Of a stretch of DNA of 64,000 nucleotides, positions 16,723 to 24,617 are shown one piece after another. The DNA lies in contig NZ_CP080767.1 of NCBI RefSeq assembly GCF_019602855.1, positions 2,976,001 through 3,040,000 of the forward strand, read 5' to 3'. Every line of letters starts with the position of its first letter. Position 1 is the stretch's first letter. This DNA comes from Cupriavidus pinatubonensis (GTDB lineage: Bacteria > Pseudomonadota > Gammaproteobacteria > Burkholderiales > Burkholderiaceae). The translations under genes were made by a program, and so were the position numbers. The notes under the pieces are model-generated. The model was not told the DNA's origin and ran no database searches. It saw only the letters and a list, made by a program, of their open reading frames with translations.

Positions 16723-17940
16723 TTAGTTTCTGGCGTCCGGCTTCAACGTGGCAAAAAGCGAGCTGAATGCGGCCACCACCATGAGCGGAATGCTAGCCAG
16801 CACGATCTGCACCGGAGACAGACCAAGCGCAAGCAGTTGGCCTGCTACGAGGGGGCCAACGATGGCGCCAACACGACCAACAGATACCGCAGCGCCAACA
16901 CCGGTACCACGCACTCGAACCGGATACTTTGTGCTCGTCACCGAGTACAACAGCGATTGGGCCGCATTCATCAACATCCCCACCAGAAACGTTCCTACAA
17001 AGACGAGGGCCGCTGTGCGCATTGTCGTAAGTGACCACAAAAAGAAGGCTGCGCAGCCAAAAGTCGCTAGCACTGCCCAGGTCCTATAGCGACTATCCAT
17101 CAAGCGCCCAATACACACCGCACCGATTGCGCCGCCCACGTTGTAGAAAACCTGTGCCGCACTCGCGTCGACCCGGGACACTCCAAGCTTCAACATGAAG
17201 GACGGAAGCCAGTTGAGGAGGAAATAGAAGACCGTAATCGTGCAAAGAAAGCTACCCCAGATCGCAATCGTTGTGACTGCTCGGCCCTCACCCCACAGTG
17301 CGAAAGAGACCGCCGACGATGCCCGGCTTGTAGCCGGATCAGTGGCCTTGGCCGCAATGAAGTGAGCCGACTCGTTCATGCCCCATGCGATAACCGGAAT
17401 CAACAGGATCGGACACAGTCCGCCAATGTAAAACACATCCACCCAACCGCTATCCGACGGACTGAGCACACCAATAGCGGCCGCCACCGCCGCTCCAACC
17501 GGTAGGCCGGAGTACATGAAGCTGACGGCGGAGTTACGTCTTTCCGCTCCTACGGCCTCTGCACAAAGAGAAATCAGATTCGGCATAGCGGCACCGATGC
17601 CAAGGCCAGTAAAGAATCGCGCAGCGAGCAAACTGTGGAAATCCCAAATATGCGCGGTCGCGATGGAGCCGATGCCAAATAAGGCCACTGAGAGCATAAG
17701 AACATTCTTTCTCCCGAGCAGATCCGACGCCCGGCCACCAATGGCTGCCCCAGGAAGCAGGCCGATCGAACTGGCCGTAAATGCCCACCCCATCTCCACA
17801 AAGTTGAGCGAGTACTGCTGAGCAATACGGGCTGCGGTGACTCCCATCGATTGAAGGTCAAATCCTTCAAACAAAGCGATTGAAAAGCACAGGAAAAGCG
17901 TTGTGTACGTCGTGCTCCTGGATCCTACAGTTGTGTCCAT
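16723..17940 (-). CDS. MFS transporter, aromatic acid:H+ symporter (AAHS) type
   Basis: A 405-residue major-facilitator protein with about 12 membrane helices. Helix 1 carries FEGFDLQSMG, matching the acidic D/E-x-x-D motif of AAHS members such as PcaK and BenK. The loop 2-3 signature appears as GRASDLLGRKN, and a repeat of it (GRLMDSRYRTW) follows helix 8. AAHS proteins import benzoate-type acids with protons across the inner membrane. The gene is divergent from the small cupin at 18175, and the shared region contains the second copy of the 26-bp operator, so it should be co-regulated with the porin and oxygenase. Its presence suggests the substrate is an aromatic carboxylate. Confidence 0.88.
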   Translation of the reverse strand: MDTTVGSRSTTYTTLFLCFSIALFEGFDLQSMGVTAARIAQQYSLNFVEMGWAFTASSIGLLPGAAIGGRASDLLGRKNVLMLSVALFGIGSIATAHIWDFHSLLAARFFTGLGIGAAMPNLISLCAEAVGAERRNSAVSFMYSGLPVGAAVAAAIGVLSPSDSGWVDVFYIGGLCPILLIPVIAWGMNESAHFIAAKATDPATSRASSAVSFALWGEGRAVTTIAIWGSFLCTITVFYFLLNWLPSFMLKLGVSRVDASAAQVFYNVGGAIGAVCIGRLMDSRYRTWAVLATFGCAAFFLWSLTTMRTAALVFVGTFLVGMLMNAAQSLLYSVTSTKYPVRVRGTGVGAAVSVGRVGAIVGPLVAGQLLALGLSPVQIVLASIPLMVVAAFSSLFATLKPDARN

Positions 17941-18075
17941 TTTCTTCCTCCAATGTGAAGCCGGGTATTCGCCGCCCTTTCCTGCGGCTCATCCTCGAGA
18001 TGCATGTACGTCCCCCAGTGCTTGGAATGCCTCCTTGCACCATCGGCAGCTGTTGACTTCTGAACCGCTCGATTG

Positions 18076-18101
18076 CTAGTATTCTAGAGTAGTATGCTAG
18101 A
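18076..18101. promoter_or_regulatory. Tandem 13-bp operator, copy 2 (MFS/cupin divergent promoter)
   Basis: The inverted counterpart of the block at 8411-8436: CTAGTATTCTAGA (18076-18088) followed by GTAGTATGCTAGA (18089-18101). Read on the minus strand it matches copy 1 at 25 of 26 positions. It lies 135 bases before the MFS start and 74 bases before the cupin start. Such long identity between two promoter regions 9.6 kb apart points to one dedicated regulator, most simply the GntR/FCD protein at 12338-13018. Confidence 0.7.
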
Positions 18102-18174
18102 CGGCGGTAGTAAGGTGAATCCAGTAGCCGCTACGTCGCGGGCGAAATGACCATCGCAGTGCAAGGAGAAAGCC

Positions 18175-18603
18175 ATGAGTGGATTCAGGACTCGCAAACT
18201 TAGCGAGACAGAAGTGATTTCGTACGGGCCGGCCAGTGACCTGAGTCTCATCATTGGCGACGAAGAGGGCACAACACCGATCCGCGCCGCACTTCAAACT
18301 TGCCAGCCCGGTTATGAGGTGCCGATTCATTGCCATCCATACATTGAGTATCTGATCGTGCTCGAAGGCTCCGCGGAGTTCACGATCGAAGACGGTGGCA
18401 CGCAAAAGGTGTTGCTAGGAAAAGGCGATTGCGTCGAACTCTTCCCAGGCATTTGGCACTCGTTTGCCACCAACAAGGAAGAAGTCACCCAACTGATGGG
18501 CATCCATGTCTCCCCAGACCGTATCGTGAATTACAAGCCTGGCGTGAAGACGGACTCGCGCGGCTTTCGCATTCAAGATGACGGCACTACTGCTGAGTAC
18601 TGA
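18175..18603 (+). CDS. Small cupin-domain protein
   Basis: A 142-residue single cupin. Motif 1 is EVPIHCHPYIEYLIVLEGSAEF (HCH plus E) and motif 2 is FPGIWHSFATN (His), so a metal site of three His and one Glu looks complete. AAGGAG stands eight bases before the ATG. It is the first gene of a two-gene unit with the aspartate-dehydrogenase-like gene two bases downstream and is preceded by operator copy 2. Possible roles include an isomerase, a small dioxygenase, or a sensor of a pathway acid; sequence alone does not decide. Confidence 0.75.
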   Translation: MSGFRTRKLSETEVISYGPASDLSLIIGDEEGTTPIRAALQTCQPGYEVPIHCHPYIEYLIVLEGSAEFTIEDGGTQKVLLGKGDCVELFPGIWHSFATNKEEVTQLMGIHVSPDRIVNYKPGVKTDSRGFRIQDDGTTAEY

Positions 18604-18605
18604 TA

Positions 18606-19475
18606 ATGAGCGCGTCGATGGCATTTCACATGCGCCCTTCCATTCGCCCTGATAGTCGACCTAATGTTGTAAGGTTGGCCATGATCGGCTTCGGCGCAAT
18701 TGGCCAGGAAGTTGTTCACCTGCTCGGAACGGATCAAAGACTTGCAGTCGCACAAATCGTCGTCCCGCCGACTGCTGTAGCTGAGACACGTGTCGTTGCG
18801 GCCCGCCTCGCGCCGCAGGCCCTTGTCGACTCACAGCTCGATTTTCGCGAAACCCATCGCCCCGATCTTGTGGTTGAATGTGCTGGTCACGGTGCTGTGC
18901 ACAACCATGTACTACCTGCATTGCGCTTCGGCATTCCTTGCATCGTTGCTTCCGTCGGCGTCCTTCACGATACCTCGACATTCGAAAAACTGGACGCCGC
19001 CGCTCAAGAGGGACGAACCTGTGTCAGACTAATTCCGGGTGCGATTGGTGCAATCGATGCACTCGCAGCGGCCAGTATCGGCGGTTTGCTGTCGGTCACC
19101 TATGTGGGTAGGAAAGCACCACGAAGCTGGGTCGGCACGCCTGCCGAACAGGTCTGCGATTTGACAGCAATTGACAGCCCACATGAGATATTCAGTGGTA
19201 CAGCGCGTGAAGCGGCTTCGCATTTTCCCTTGAACGCTAACGTCGCGGCCACTGTTGCAATTGCCGGGCTAGGTCTCGATAAGACAATGGTGAAGCTTGT
19301 TGCGGATCCCAACGTCGACCGCAACGTGCATACAGTCTACGCATCCGGTACGTTCGGGCGTTTCGAGATATCGATCGAAAATCGCCCGCTGCCGGGCAAC
19401 CCAAAGACTTCAGCATTGGCAGCTTATAGCCTAGCAAAGGCGGTCCGGGACGCGTGTTCTACCATTGTTATGTAG
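18606..19475 (+). CDS. L-aspartate dehydrogenase-like (NadX-type) oxidoreductase
   Basis: A 289-residue NAD(P)-binding protein. The Rossmann motif GFGAIG is at 28-33, a conserved VVECAGH segment near 95, the IPGAIGAIDAL active-site loop near 140, and FPLNANVAATVA near 205, a strong signature of aspartate dehydrogenase. Characterised members interconvert L-aspartate and oxaloacetate/iminoaspartate with NAD(P) and ammonia. The ATG at 18606 is used; residues before about 20 are not conserved, so a start at 18621 is possible. Its position inside an aromatic catabolic regulon is odd. It may act on an amino-substituted pathway intermediate or handle nitrogen released from the substrate, which is inference. 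Confidence 0.78.
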   Translation: MSASMAFHMRPSIRPDSRPNVVRLAMIGFGAIGQEVVHLLGTDQRLAVAQIVVPPTAVAETRVVAARLAPQALVDSQLDFRETHRPDLVVECAGHGAVHNHVLPALRFGIPCIVASVGVLHDTSTFEKLDAAAQEGRTCVRLIPGAIGAIDALAAASIGGLLSVTYVGRKAPRSWVGTPAEQVCDLTAIDSPHEIFSGTAREAASHFPLNANVAATVAIAGLGLDKTMVKLVADPNVDRNVHTVYASGTFGRFEISIENRPLPGNPKTSALAAYSLAKAVRDACSTIVM

Positions 19476-19518
19476 TCGAGTTTGCATGACCGGTGGGCTG
19501 TCAAGAGGCAAGCACTCT

Positions 19519-19552
19519 GCCGCTGAACGCTCAGCGGCACTGCTAGTTTTTT
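19519..19552 (+). terminator. Intrinsic terminator after the aspDH-like gene
   Basis: An 8-bp stem GCCGCTGA/TCAGCGGC with a four-base loop (19519-19538), followed by ACTGCTAG and then a six-T run (19547-19552). It follows the aspartate-dehydrogenase-like stop by about 43 bases and probably ends the catabolic regulon. Confidence 0.6.
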
Positions 19553-19634
19553 AGAGCAAAGCCGGTGCTTCTGGCCGGTGATGCAACACAGCGAGTTCGC
19601 GGGAGCCGACGAACACAACTAGAGGCGACGTCAA

Positions 19635-19772
19635 GCCGTCGTGGATAAGAAACGGACCGTGTCTCAATGCGACAGAGCGCTGGTCATATGAGCTACGAGC
19701 CCAACAGTTGAACCCGTGTCCCGGTCGATCGTAGATAAAGACCTCGGAATCGCGCACCAACTTTTCTGGCAA
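19635..19772 (-). pseudogene. Fragment of a dienelactone-hydrolase-family gene
   Basis: A minus-strand frame encodes SEVFIYDRPGHGFNCW followed by RSSYDQRSVALRH. This resembles the C-terminal active-site His region of dienelactone hydrolases (YPGAGHAF...YD..A). No N-terminal part or start is found and the frame ends in unrelated sequence, so I read it as a remnant. Dienelactone hydrolases belong to chloroaromatic and catechol pathways, so this may be debris from rearrangement of the neighbouring catabolic cluster. The rest of 19553-19963 shows no gene. Confidence 0.4.
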
Positions 19773-19963
19773 ACGTGATGGTGTAGCGTGCTGGCCCTGC
19801 CCTAAAAAATTGCATGATGGGCGAGAAGCTCTCATGCATTACTAGATGCTATGAAGGGCCGCGGAGGCAAGCCCCAATCAAATTAGACAAATGGGCCGCC
19901 GATATGGCGGGGGCGGACGCCCAATATCCGAATGCACCCAGCGTTTGAGGAGGAAGGAAGGCA

Positions 19964-21520
19964 ATGCTGCAAAACATGACCCTGAGGAAAAAGCTCTTGC
20001 TGCCACTGGTGCTGAGCTGGATATGCCTGCTAGGCATCACGCTGTGGAATGCCTGGCAGACGCGCGCGCTGCGCCTGGAGGAACGTCGCCTCGACCTGAT
20101 CCATGTTACAGACACAGCCATGTCGGTAGTAGCCGAGTACGAGGCGCTGGCCAGGGCAGGCAAGATGTCACAAGCCGAAGCCCAGCAGCAGGCGATGGGG
20201 CGCGTGCGCGCCATGCGCTTTGGCGCCGATGGCTACTTCACGCTGATGCGCACCGACACCGAAGTTCTGATGCATCCGCTCAACTCCGAGATCAACGGCA
20301 AAAAAATGGAGGAAATGAAGGACGCCAACGGTACCTCCCTGGGCCGCGAGATTGCCGACATCGCCAAGGGTCCTGGCAAGGGCTTCGTCGAATACCTATG
20401 GGCCAAGCCTGGCGCCGACGAGCCTCAGCCCAAGCTCGGCTACGTCGCCAACTTCGGGCCATGGGACTGGAACTTCATCGGTGGCCTGTACCTGGACGAC
20501 ATCCGGGGCGAGTCCCGAATCGCGCTGTACAAGGCCCTTGCCCTGCTGCTCGGCGTGGGCGCGCTGATGACGGTTGTCATGCTGCGCGTGGCGACCAGCC
20601 TTCAGAAGCAGCTTGGCGGTGAACCAGCGCTGACATCGCAAATTGCCGCCCGCATCGCCGAGGGCGATCTCGCCACTGTCGTTGAGCTGCGTCCCGGCGA
20701 CGAGCACAGCGTCCTCTTCGCCATGCAGCAGATGCATTCGCGCCTGACGGGAGCGATCGGCAGCATCCGGGGCTCGGCCGATTCGATTGCCGGTGCGGCT
20801 AAGCAGATTGCCGCCGGCAACTCCGACCTGTCGCGGCGTAGCGAGGAACAGGCGGCCTCGCTGGAGGAGACCGCTGCCAGCATGGAACAGCTCACCAGCA
20901 CGGTGCGCCAGAGCGCGGACAATGCACGCCAGGCAAACTGCCTTGCCGAGGGTGCGTCAGAGATCGCCGTACGCGGCGGCAGCATCGTCAGCCAGGTCGT
21001 GACAACCATGGGCGAAATCAAGGAAGCGTCGGGCAAGGTGGTCGACATCATCGGCGTGATCGAGGGCATCGCCTTCCAGACCAACATCCTTGCGCTGAAT
21101 GCAGCGGTAGAGGCCGCGCGCGCCGGCGAGCAGGGCCGCGGCTTTGCCGTCGTGGCTGGCGAGGTGCGCACGCTGGCGCAGCGAAGCGCGACGGCGGCAA
21201 AGGAAATCAAGGCGCTGATCGGCAATTCGGCGCAACGCGTGGAAGTCGGCGCGGTGCTGGTCGAAGATGCAGGCAAAGCGATGGACGAGATCGTCGAGGC
21301 GGTCAAGCGCGTCACGGACCTAATGGGGGAGATGCGCGCAGCCACTGAAGAGCAGACCGGCGGCATCGAGCAAGTCAACCAGGCGGTTTCGCAGATGGAC
21401 CGGATGGCGCAGCAGAACGCGGCGCTGGTCGAAGAAGCCGCCGCCGCGGCCGCATCGCTGGAAGACCAGGCGGCCGCCCTGCACCACGCCGTGGGCCAGT
21501 TCCGGCTCGCCGGCGGCTAA
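19964..21520 (+). CDS. Methyl-accepting chemotaxis protein with Cache-type sensor
   Basis: A 518-residue chemoreceptor. An N-terminal membrane helix (residues ~10-30) is followed by a periplasmic single-Cache-like domain (GADGYFTLMR, then WDWNFIGGLYLDDI), a second helix around 180-200, a HAMP region, and a long helical signalling domain. The domain contains the hairpin tip sequence with GRGFAVVAGEVRTLAQRSA and IEGIAFQTNILALNAAVEAARAGEQG. An excellent AGGAGGAAGGA site precedes the ATG. It ends without a CheR-tethering pentapeptide. Cache receptors of this type often sense small organic acids; sitting beside a catabolic cluster it may direct taxis to that substrate, but no evidence fixes the ligand. 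Confidence 0.93.
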   Translation: MLQNMTLRKKLLLPLVLSWICLLGITLWNAWQTRALRLEERRLDLIHVTDTAMSVVAEYEALARAGKMSQAEAQQQAMGRVRAMRFGADGYFTLMRTDTEVLMHPLNSEINGKKMEEMKDANGTSLGREIADIAKGPGKGFVEYLWAKPGADEPQPKLGYVANFGPWDWNFIGGLYLDDIRGESRIALYKALALLLGVGALMTVVMLRVATSLQKQLGGEPALTSQIAARIAEGDLATVVELRPGDEHSVLFAMQQMHSRLTGAIGSIRGSADSIAGAAKQIAAGNSDLSRRSEEQAASLEETAASMEQLTSTVRQSADNARQANCLAEGASEIAVRGGSIVSQVVTTMGEIKEASGKVVDIIGVIEGIAFQTNILALNAAVEAARAGEQGRGFAVVAGEVRTLAQRSATAAKEIKALIGNSAQRVEVGAVLVEDAGKAMDEIVEAVKRVTDLMGEMRAATEEQTGGIEQVNQAVSQMDRMAQQNAALVEEAAAAAASLEDQAAALHHAVGQFRLAGG

Positions 21521-21651
21521 GCGGCGCGCCCCGTGGCAAGGTCATACCACCTGCCATGGCCCAGCGCTGAATCGTTGCTAAGCATGAAGCGGTCGTGCAC
21601 ACACTTCTTGCGGAATTGCGGATAGCGGGCACGGCCCGTAAAGAAATTGCC
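21517..21651 (-). pseudogene. Possible remnant of a TnpB/OrfB-type transposon protein
   Basis: The minus strand encodes GNFFTGRARYPQFRKKC followed by VHDRFMLSND, which resembles the early region of IS200/IS605-type TnpB proteins (NFFRG.AKYPRFKKKG..DSFRL). Only about 45 residues are present, the frame starts without a TnpB N terminus, and it stops just after. No RuvC motifs are in the window nearby. Such remnants are common; the match is by eye only. Confidence 0.3.
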
Positions 21652-21686
21652 GCGCCAAGGTCGGCGATGACCTCGAACGTCCAGCC

Positions 21687-21929
21687 CTAGCGGGCGCAAT
21701 ATCGCCCCAGCACCTGCTTCTGCCGCTCAAGGTCATCCTTCTGGTAAAAGCTGATGGCATCACCGACGCGCTGGCATGTGCCCTGCGCGCGTTCGCTGGA
21801 GCGGCTCTTGCGGTAGCGGCCATCCGACACGCAAGTGATGGGCTTCCTATCGCCGGATTCACCGGCTCGGTTAGCTGGCCGAGGTCGGCCCCTTACATTC
21901 AACAGATCAAGGGCCGGCACTCCGCCCAA
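21687..21929 (-). CDS. Hypothetical small Cys-containing protein or fragment
   Basis: An 80-residue minus-strand frame. The second half (from ITCVSDGRYRKS to LERQKQVLGRYCAR) has a composition and Cys pattern like a real protein, with three Cys in CVSDG, GTCQR and RYC. The first 28 residues look like non-coding GC-rich translation. It may be the 3' part of a longer gene cut by rearrangement. I do not recognise the family. It lies between the TnpB-like remnant and the Rrf2 gene in a stretch that otherwise holds nothing. Confidence 0.35.
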   Translation of the reverse strand: MGGVPALDLLNVRGRPRPANRAGESGDRKPITCVSDGRYRKSRSSERAQGTCQRVGDAISFYQKDDLERQKQVLGRYCAR

Positions 21930-21981
21930 AGCGGCCGCTTAACATCGCAGCATTCAACGAGCTGCCAGTTGGCCGCAGATT

Positions 21982-22440
21982 TCAATTCATGTGGCGTTTG
22001 ACTTGGCCACTGGATTCTCCTGATGTCGACAAAGTGACATCTCTGGCGATTTTGGCCAGGCTCTTCTTTCCAAAAATCCGAAGCATCGTCGTCTCCGCAG
22101 AACTCAGTCCCTCATTGATGTGGCGATTCACGGCAGCCTCTACCGGGCATGCCGGATTGTCATCAGCGGGGCCGAGTGCGAAAAGCGCCGTGTGTGCAAT
22201 CGCCACGTAGACATCCTTTACCGTGAAGTCCTCCAGGTCTCGCGCAAGCTCCCACCCGCCCCCCCGTCCGCCGGCGGATTGGACGTAGCCGGCGTCGCGC
22301 AGCGCCGCCATCGTTCTTCGAACCACAACCGGGTTGGTGTGCAGCATCAGTGCAATGTTCTCAGACGTAGTTGAACCACCGCGTAGATGCATGTGCACCA
22401 GAACGTGCAGGAGTCGAGCCAATCGAGTGTCGAGTCGCAT
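21982..22440 (-). CDS. Rrf2-family transcriptional regulator (no Fe-S cysteines)
   Basis: A 152-residue Rrf2 protein. The winged helix covers about residues 1-70 (TSENIALMLHTNPVVVRRTMAALRDAGYV, then GRGGGWELAR, the characteristic wing). The C-terminal half has a single Cys in NPACPVEAAV and not the three-Cys set of IscR or NsrR, so an Fe-S cluster is unlikely; YwnA-like members are similar. It is divergent from an epoxide-hydrolase-like gene with an 84-bp shared promoter region, suggesting it represses that gene and itself in response to a small molecule. Confidence 0.9.
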   Translation of the reverse strand: MRLDTRLARLLHVLVHMHLRGGSTTSENIALMLHTNPVVVRRTMAALRDAGYVQSAGGRGGGWELARDLEDFTVKDVYVAIAHTALFALGPADDNPACPVEAAVNRHINEGLSSAETTMLRIFGKKSLAKIARDVTLSTSGESSGQVKRHMN

Positions 22441-22524
22441 GAAATCAGAGTTATTGATGTTCCGTAATGTTTGATGTTACGCTAACGCAATCAGTGCTGT
22501 AAACGACCATAATAGCGAGCCAAC
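22441..22524. promoter_or_regulatory. Divergent promoter region of the Rrf2/hydrolase pair
   Basis: An 84-bp AT-rich region. It holds the inverted repeat CGTAA (22463-22467) and TTACG (22477-22481) and a repeated TGATGTT (starting near 22456 and 22472). This is the likely operator for the Rrf2 protein. Promoter hexamers cannot be assigned with confidence. Confidence 0.45.
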
Positions 22525-23499
22525 ATGAGCGCCTACCATCATAGCTTTATTGAAGCCAATGGCATCCGATTGCATGTCGCAGAGCAAGGCAAGGGGCCCT
22601 TGGTGCTCCTTTGCCATGGGTTTCCAGAGACATCGCATGCTTGGCGGCATCAACTCGCAGCACTGGCGCAAGCCGGTTTTCGCGCTGTCGCGCCAGACTT
22701 GCGCGGATATGGGTTGAGCGACTGTCCCGAAGGGATCGGGCAATACACGACGCTCGACGTTGTCGGCGATCTTGTTGCGCTCGTTGGCGTACTCGGCGAA
22801 AGCGAAGGAGTCATCGTCGGAAACGATTGGGGTGCAACTATTGCGTGGCAGGCGGCAATGCTTCGGCCCGATCGATTTCGGGGTGTCGTGGCGCTCGGCG
22901 TTCCGATGATGGGCCGCGCACCACTTGCGCCAAGTCAGCTCTTTCCGCAGAACGACCAAGCGTGGTTTTACACCCATTACTTCTCCAAACTTGGACTCAC
23001 CGAAAGTGAGCTTGAGCTTGACATTGCTGCGACCCTGCGCAAGATCTACTTTTCGGCCTCGGGCGATGTCGGCGTTCGCGACGCTAGCTCCCCGAACCCT
23101 TTCGGAATGGTGCCTCGGGACAAGCAATACCTCGATGCCCTCGATGATTTCCCATCGTTGCCGGATTGGCTTGGTTTCGCCGATCTGGAAGCGTTCGTGC
23201 GCGCCTTCGATGTCTCTGGATTTCGAGGCGGCCTGAACTACTATCGGAACCTCGACAGAAATTGGGAAATGCAAGCCGCGTTTGAGGGGCTTCGAATCGA
23301 AGTGCCTGCGCTTTACCTTGTCGGCGAAAGAGATACGGGGCTCGCTATGCCCGGCATGCGTGAAATTATCGACGCCATGCCAAAATTCGTGCCAAATCTG
23401 CGTAAGTCTGATGTGGTTTCGACGGCAGGACACTGGTTGCCCCAAGAAGCACCGGGCGTCGTCAACGCAGCGTTAGTCGAATTTCTCCGGGGGCTTTGA
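22525..23499 (+). CDS. Epoxide hydrolase-like alpha/beta hydrolase
   Basis: A 324-residue alpha/beta hydrolase of the soluble epoxide hydrolase type. The HGFPE oxyanion motif is at 31-35, the nucleophile is Asp101 in GNDWGA, the acid region is in LVGERDTG near 274, and the catalytic His is in AGHWLPQEAP near 306. Cap-domain Tyr residues that activate the epoxide are available (WFYTHY, LNYYRN). Haloalkane and fluoroacetate dehalogenases share the Asp nucleophile, but the GNDWGA context and length favour epoxide hydrolase. It is divergent from the Rrf2 regulator. The product is cytosolic and likely detoxifies or degrades an epoxide. Confidence 0.85.
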   Translation: MSAYHHSFIEANGIRLHVAEQGKGPLVLLCHGFPETSHAWRHQLAALAQAGFRAVAPDLRGYGLSDCPEGIGQYTTLDVVGDLVALVGVLGESEGVIVGNDWGATIAWQAAMLRPDRFRGVVALGVPMMGRAPLAPSQLFPQNDQAWFYTHYFSKLGLTESELELDIAATLRKIYFSASGDVGVRDASSPNPFGMVPRDKQYLDALDDFPSLPDWLGFADLEAFVRAFDVSGFRGGLNYYRNLDRNWEMQAAFEGLRIEVPALYLVGERDTGLAMPGMREIIDAMPKFVPNLRKSDVVSTAGHWLPQEAPGVVNAALVEFLRGL

Positions 23500-23929
23500 A
23501 GCCATCGATCATCGCTGTCCCTTCCTGGCTCGTCACCGGACATTGCCCCGGGGAGCAGTAAGGGACCGCAACGGGTCGGAAATTGCCCTTGACCGCGCAG
23601 ACGACGGCACCCGTTGCAATATCGCTCCAGAGACTTCGCTCGCTGCGGTGACTCAACCACCGGCCATACGACGCACCAACCTGTAAGGCCTGAGTTTTAA
23701 TGCGCGAGTTCGACCACAGGGAACTGCCTTGACCTGAGGCCCGCCGGATTGCCTCAGCCCTTGCCGTCCGCCAAGCAGATGTGCGGTTATCGACACCACG
23801 CACTTTCCGGGAAACTTTGCCTACCAGGGTCCCTTACCGAGGAACAGTGCACAACATGCGCCTGTAGAGTTCGGTAAGGCTAGTTTTTTCGTCCACTCCG
23901 GCATAACCAATCAATCAGCGAAGCTACCG
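23500..23929. other. Gap before the Tn7-like element, possible left boundary
   Basis: A minus-strand frame (23462-23803) has protein-like composition in places but no domain I recognise and no good start, so it is not called. Base composition changes from GC-rich to AT-rich at about 23.86 kb. A TGTAGAGTTC at 23863-23872 resembles the TGTCGAGATTC read inward from the other end at 33642, so the left end may be near here. The flanking five bases (GCGCC and CCGGG) do not match as a target duplication. Confidence 0.35.
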
Positions 23930-24200
23930 GATTTATGGTATAAATTTATGCAAATTTCTGCACCAACGGTTGGCGTGGAAAAATGTATAGCACACACTAT
24001 ACCAACTTAAAGTCCAACCCCTTGTTTTTATTATACATATCATCATCGCCGTTTTATTTTCTCATTGCATGCGATTTATGTATGCATGCAAGAAAATACG
24101 CGCGGTCGATCTCATTCCAATCAGCCGTCAAAGCAAAATATTCTTGAAAATGGCGTGTTGATTTCTTAGTCTTAGCGGAGATCAATTCAGCCGTTTTCCG
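23930..24200 (+). promoter_or_regulatory. AT-rich promoter/operator region of the transposon regulator
   Basis: A markedly AT-rich 270-bp stretch upstream of the XRE gene. It contains two near-perfect palindromes: CCAAC-G-GTTGG (23963-23973) and GTATAG, six bases, CTATAC (23985-24002). The second has the size and symmetry of a lambda-repressor-type (XRE) operator and probably binds the regulator at 24201. ACCAAC recurs at 23962 and 24001. Overlapping transposase sites are also possible here if this is the tnsA-side end of the element. Confidence 0.5.
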
Positions 24201-24617
24201 ATGAGCCCATTCTCCATAGCTCTACGAACGTTGCGCGCGAGATTCGAACTGGCGCAGGGAGAGTTCGCAGCACGGTTGGGCTACCGCCAGGCGTACGTCT
24301 CGGCTCTCGAATGCGGCTCCAAGCTTCCCAAGGAAGCGGACCTAGTAGACAAAATCGTCCAAGTCTTGAATTTGGGCCCCGAGGAAGAGGCTAACCTGCG
24401 CGAAGCCTTTGAAATGTCGCGGCACTTCAACCTTCCACCCCGCGGCGCGCCTGCAGCAGCGTATCGCTTGTGCGCACAGTTCTCCGAGGTACTACCCACG
24501 CTCTCTCCGGCCGACGCGAAAGCCCTGTCGGCAATGTTGGAAGTGTTCCAACGCAATAGACAACCATCCACCCGCCTCAACCGCCCGCCGGAAGCTGCCA
24601 AGGAGATTCCAATGTAG
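24201..24617 (+). CDS. XRE-family regulator of the Tn7-like transposon
   Basis: A 138-residue protein with an N-terminal Cro/CI-type helix-turn-helix (residues ~8-62: LRARFELAQGEFAARLGYRQAYVSALECG). A helical tail and a basic, Pro-rich end follow. It lies 161 bases upstream of tnsA in the same direction and is preceded by an AT-rich region with symmetric operators. It is most simply an autorepressor that also controls tns transcription. The last bases of the gene overlap the U-tract of the minus-strand small RNA. Reading starts at ATG 24201; the Shine-Dalgarno is poor. Confidence 0.82.
   Translation: MSPFSIALRTLRARFELAQGEFAARLGYRQAYVSALECGSKLPKEADLVDKIVQVLNLGPEEEANLREAFEMSRHFNLPPRGAPAAAYRLCAQFSEVLPTLSPADAKALSAMLEVFQRNRQPSTRLNRPPEAAKEIPM

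Noticed and set aside
23863..23872. TGTAGAGTTC as the definite left terminus of the Tn7-like element
   Set aside because: Only a partial match to the other terminus, no matching target duplication and no clear set of TnsB repeats beside it. Kept as a weak candidate only.
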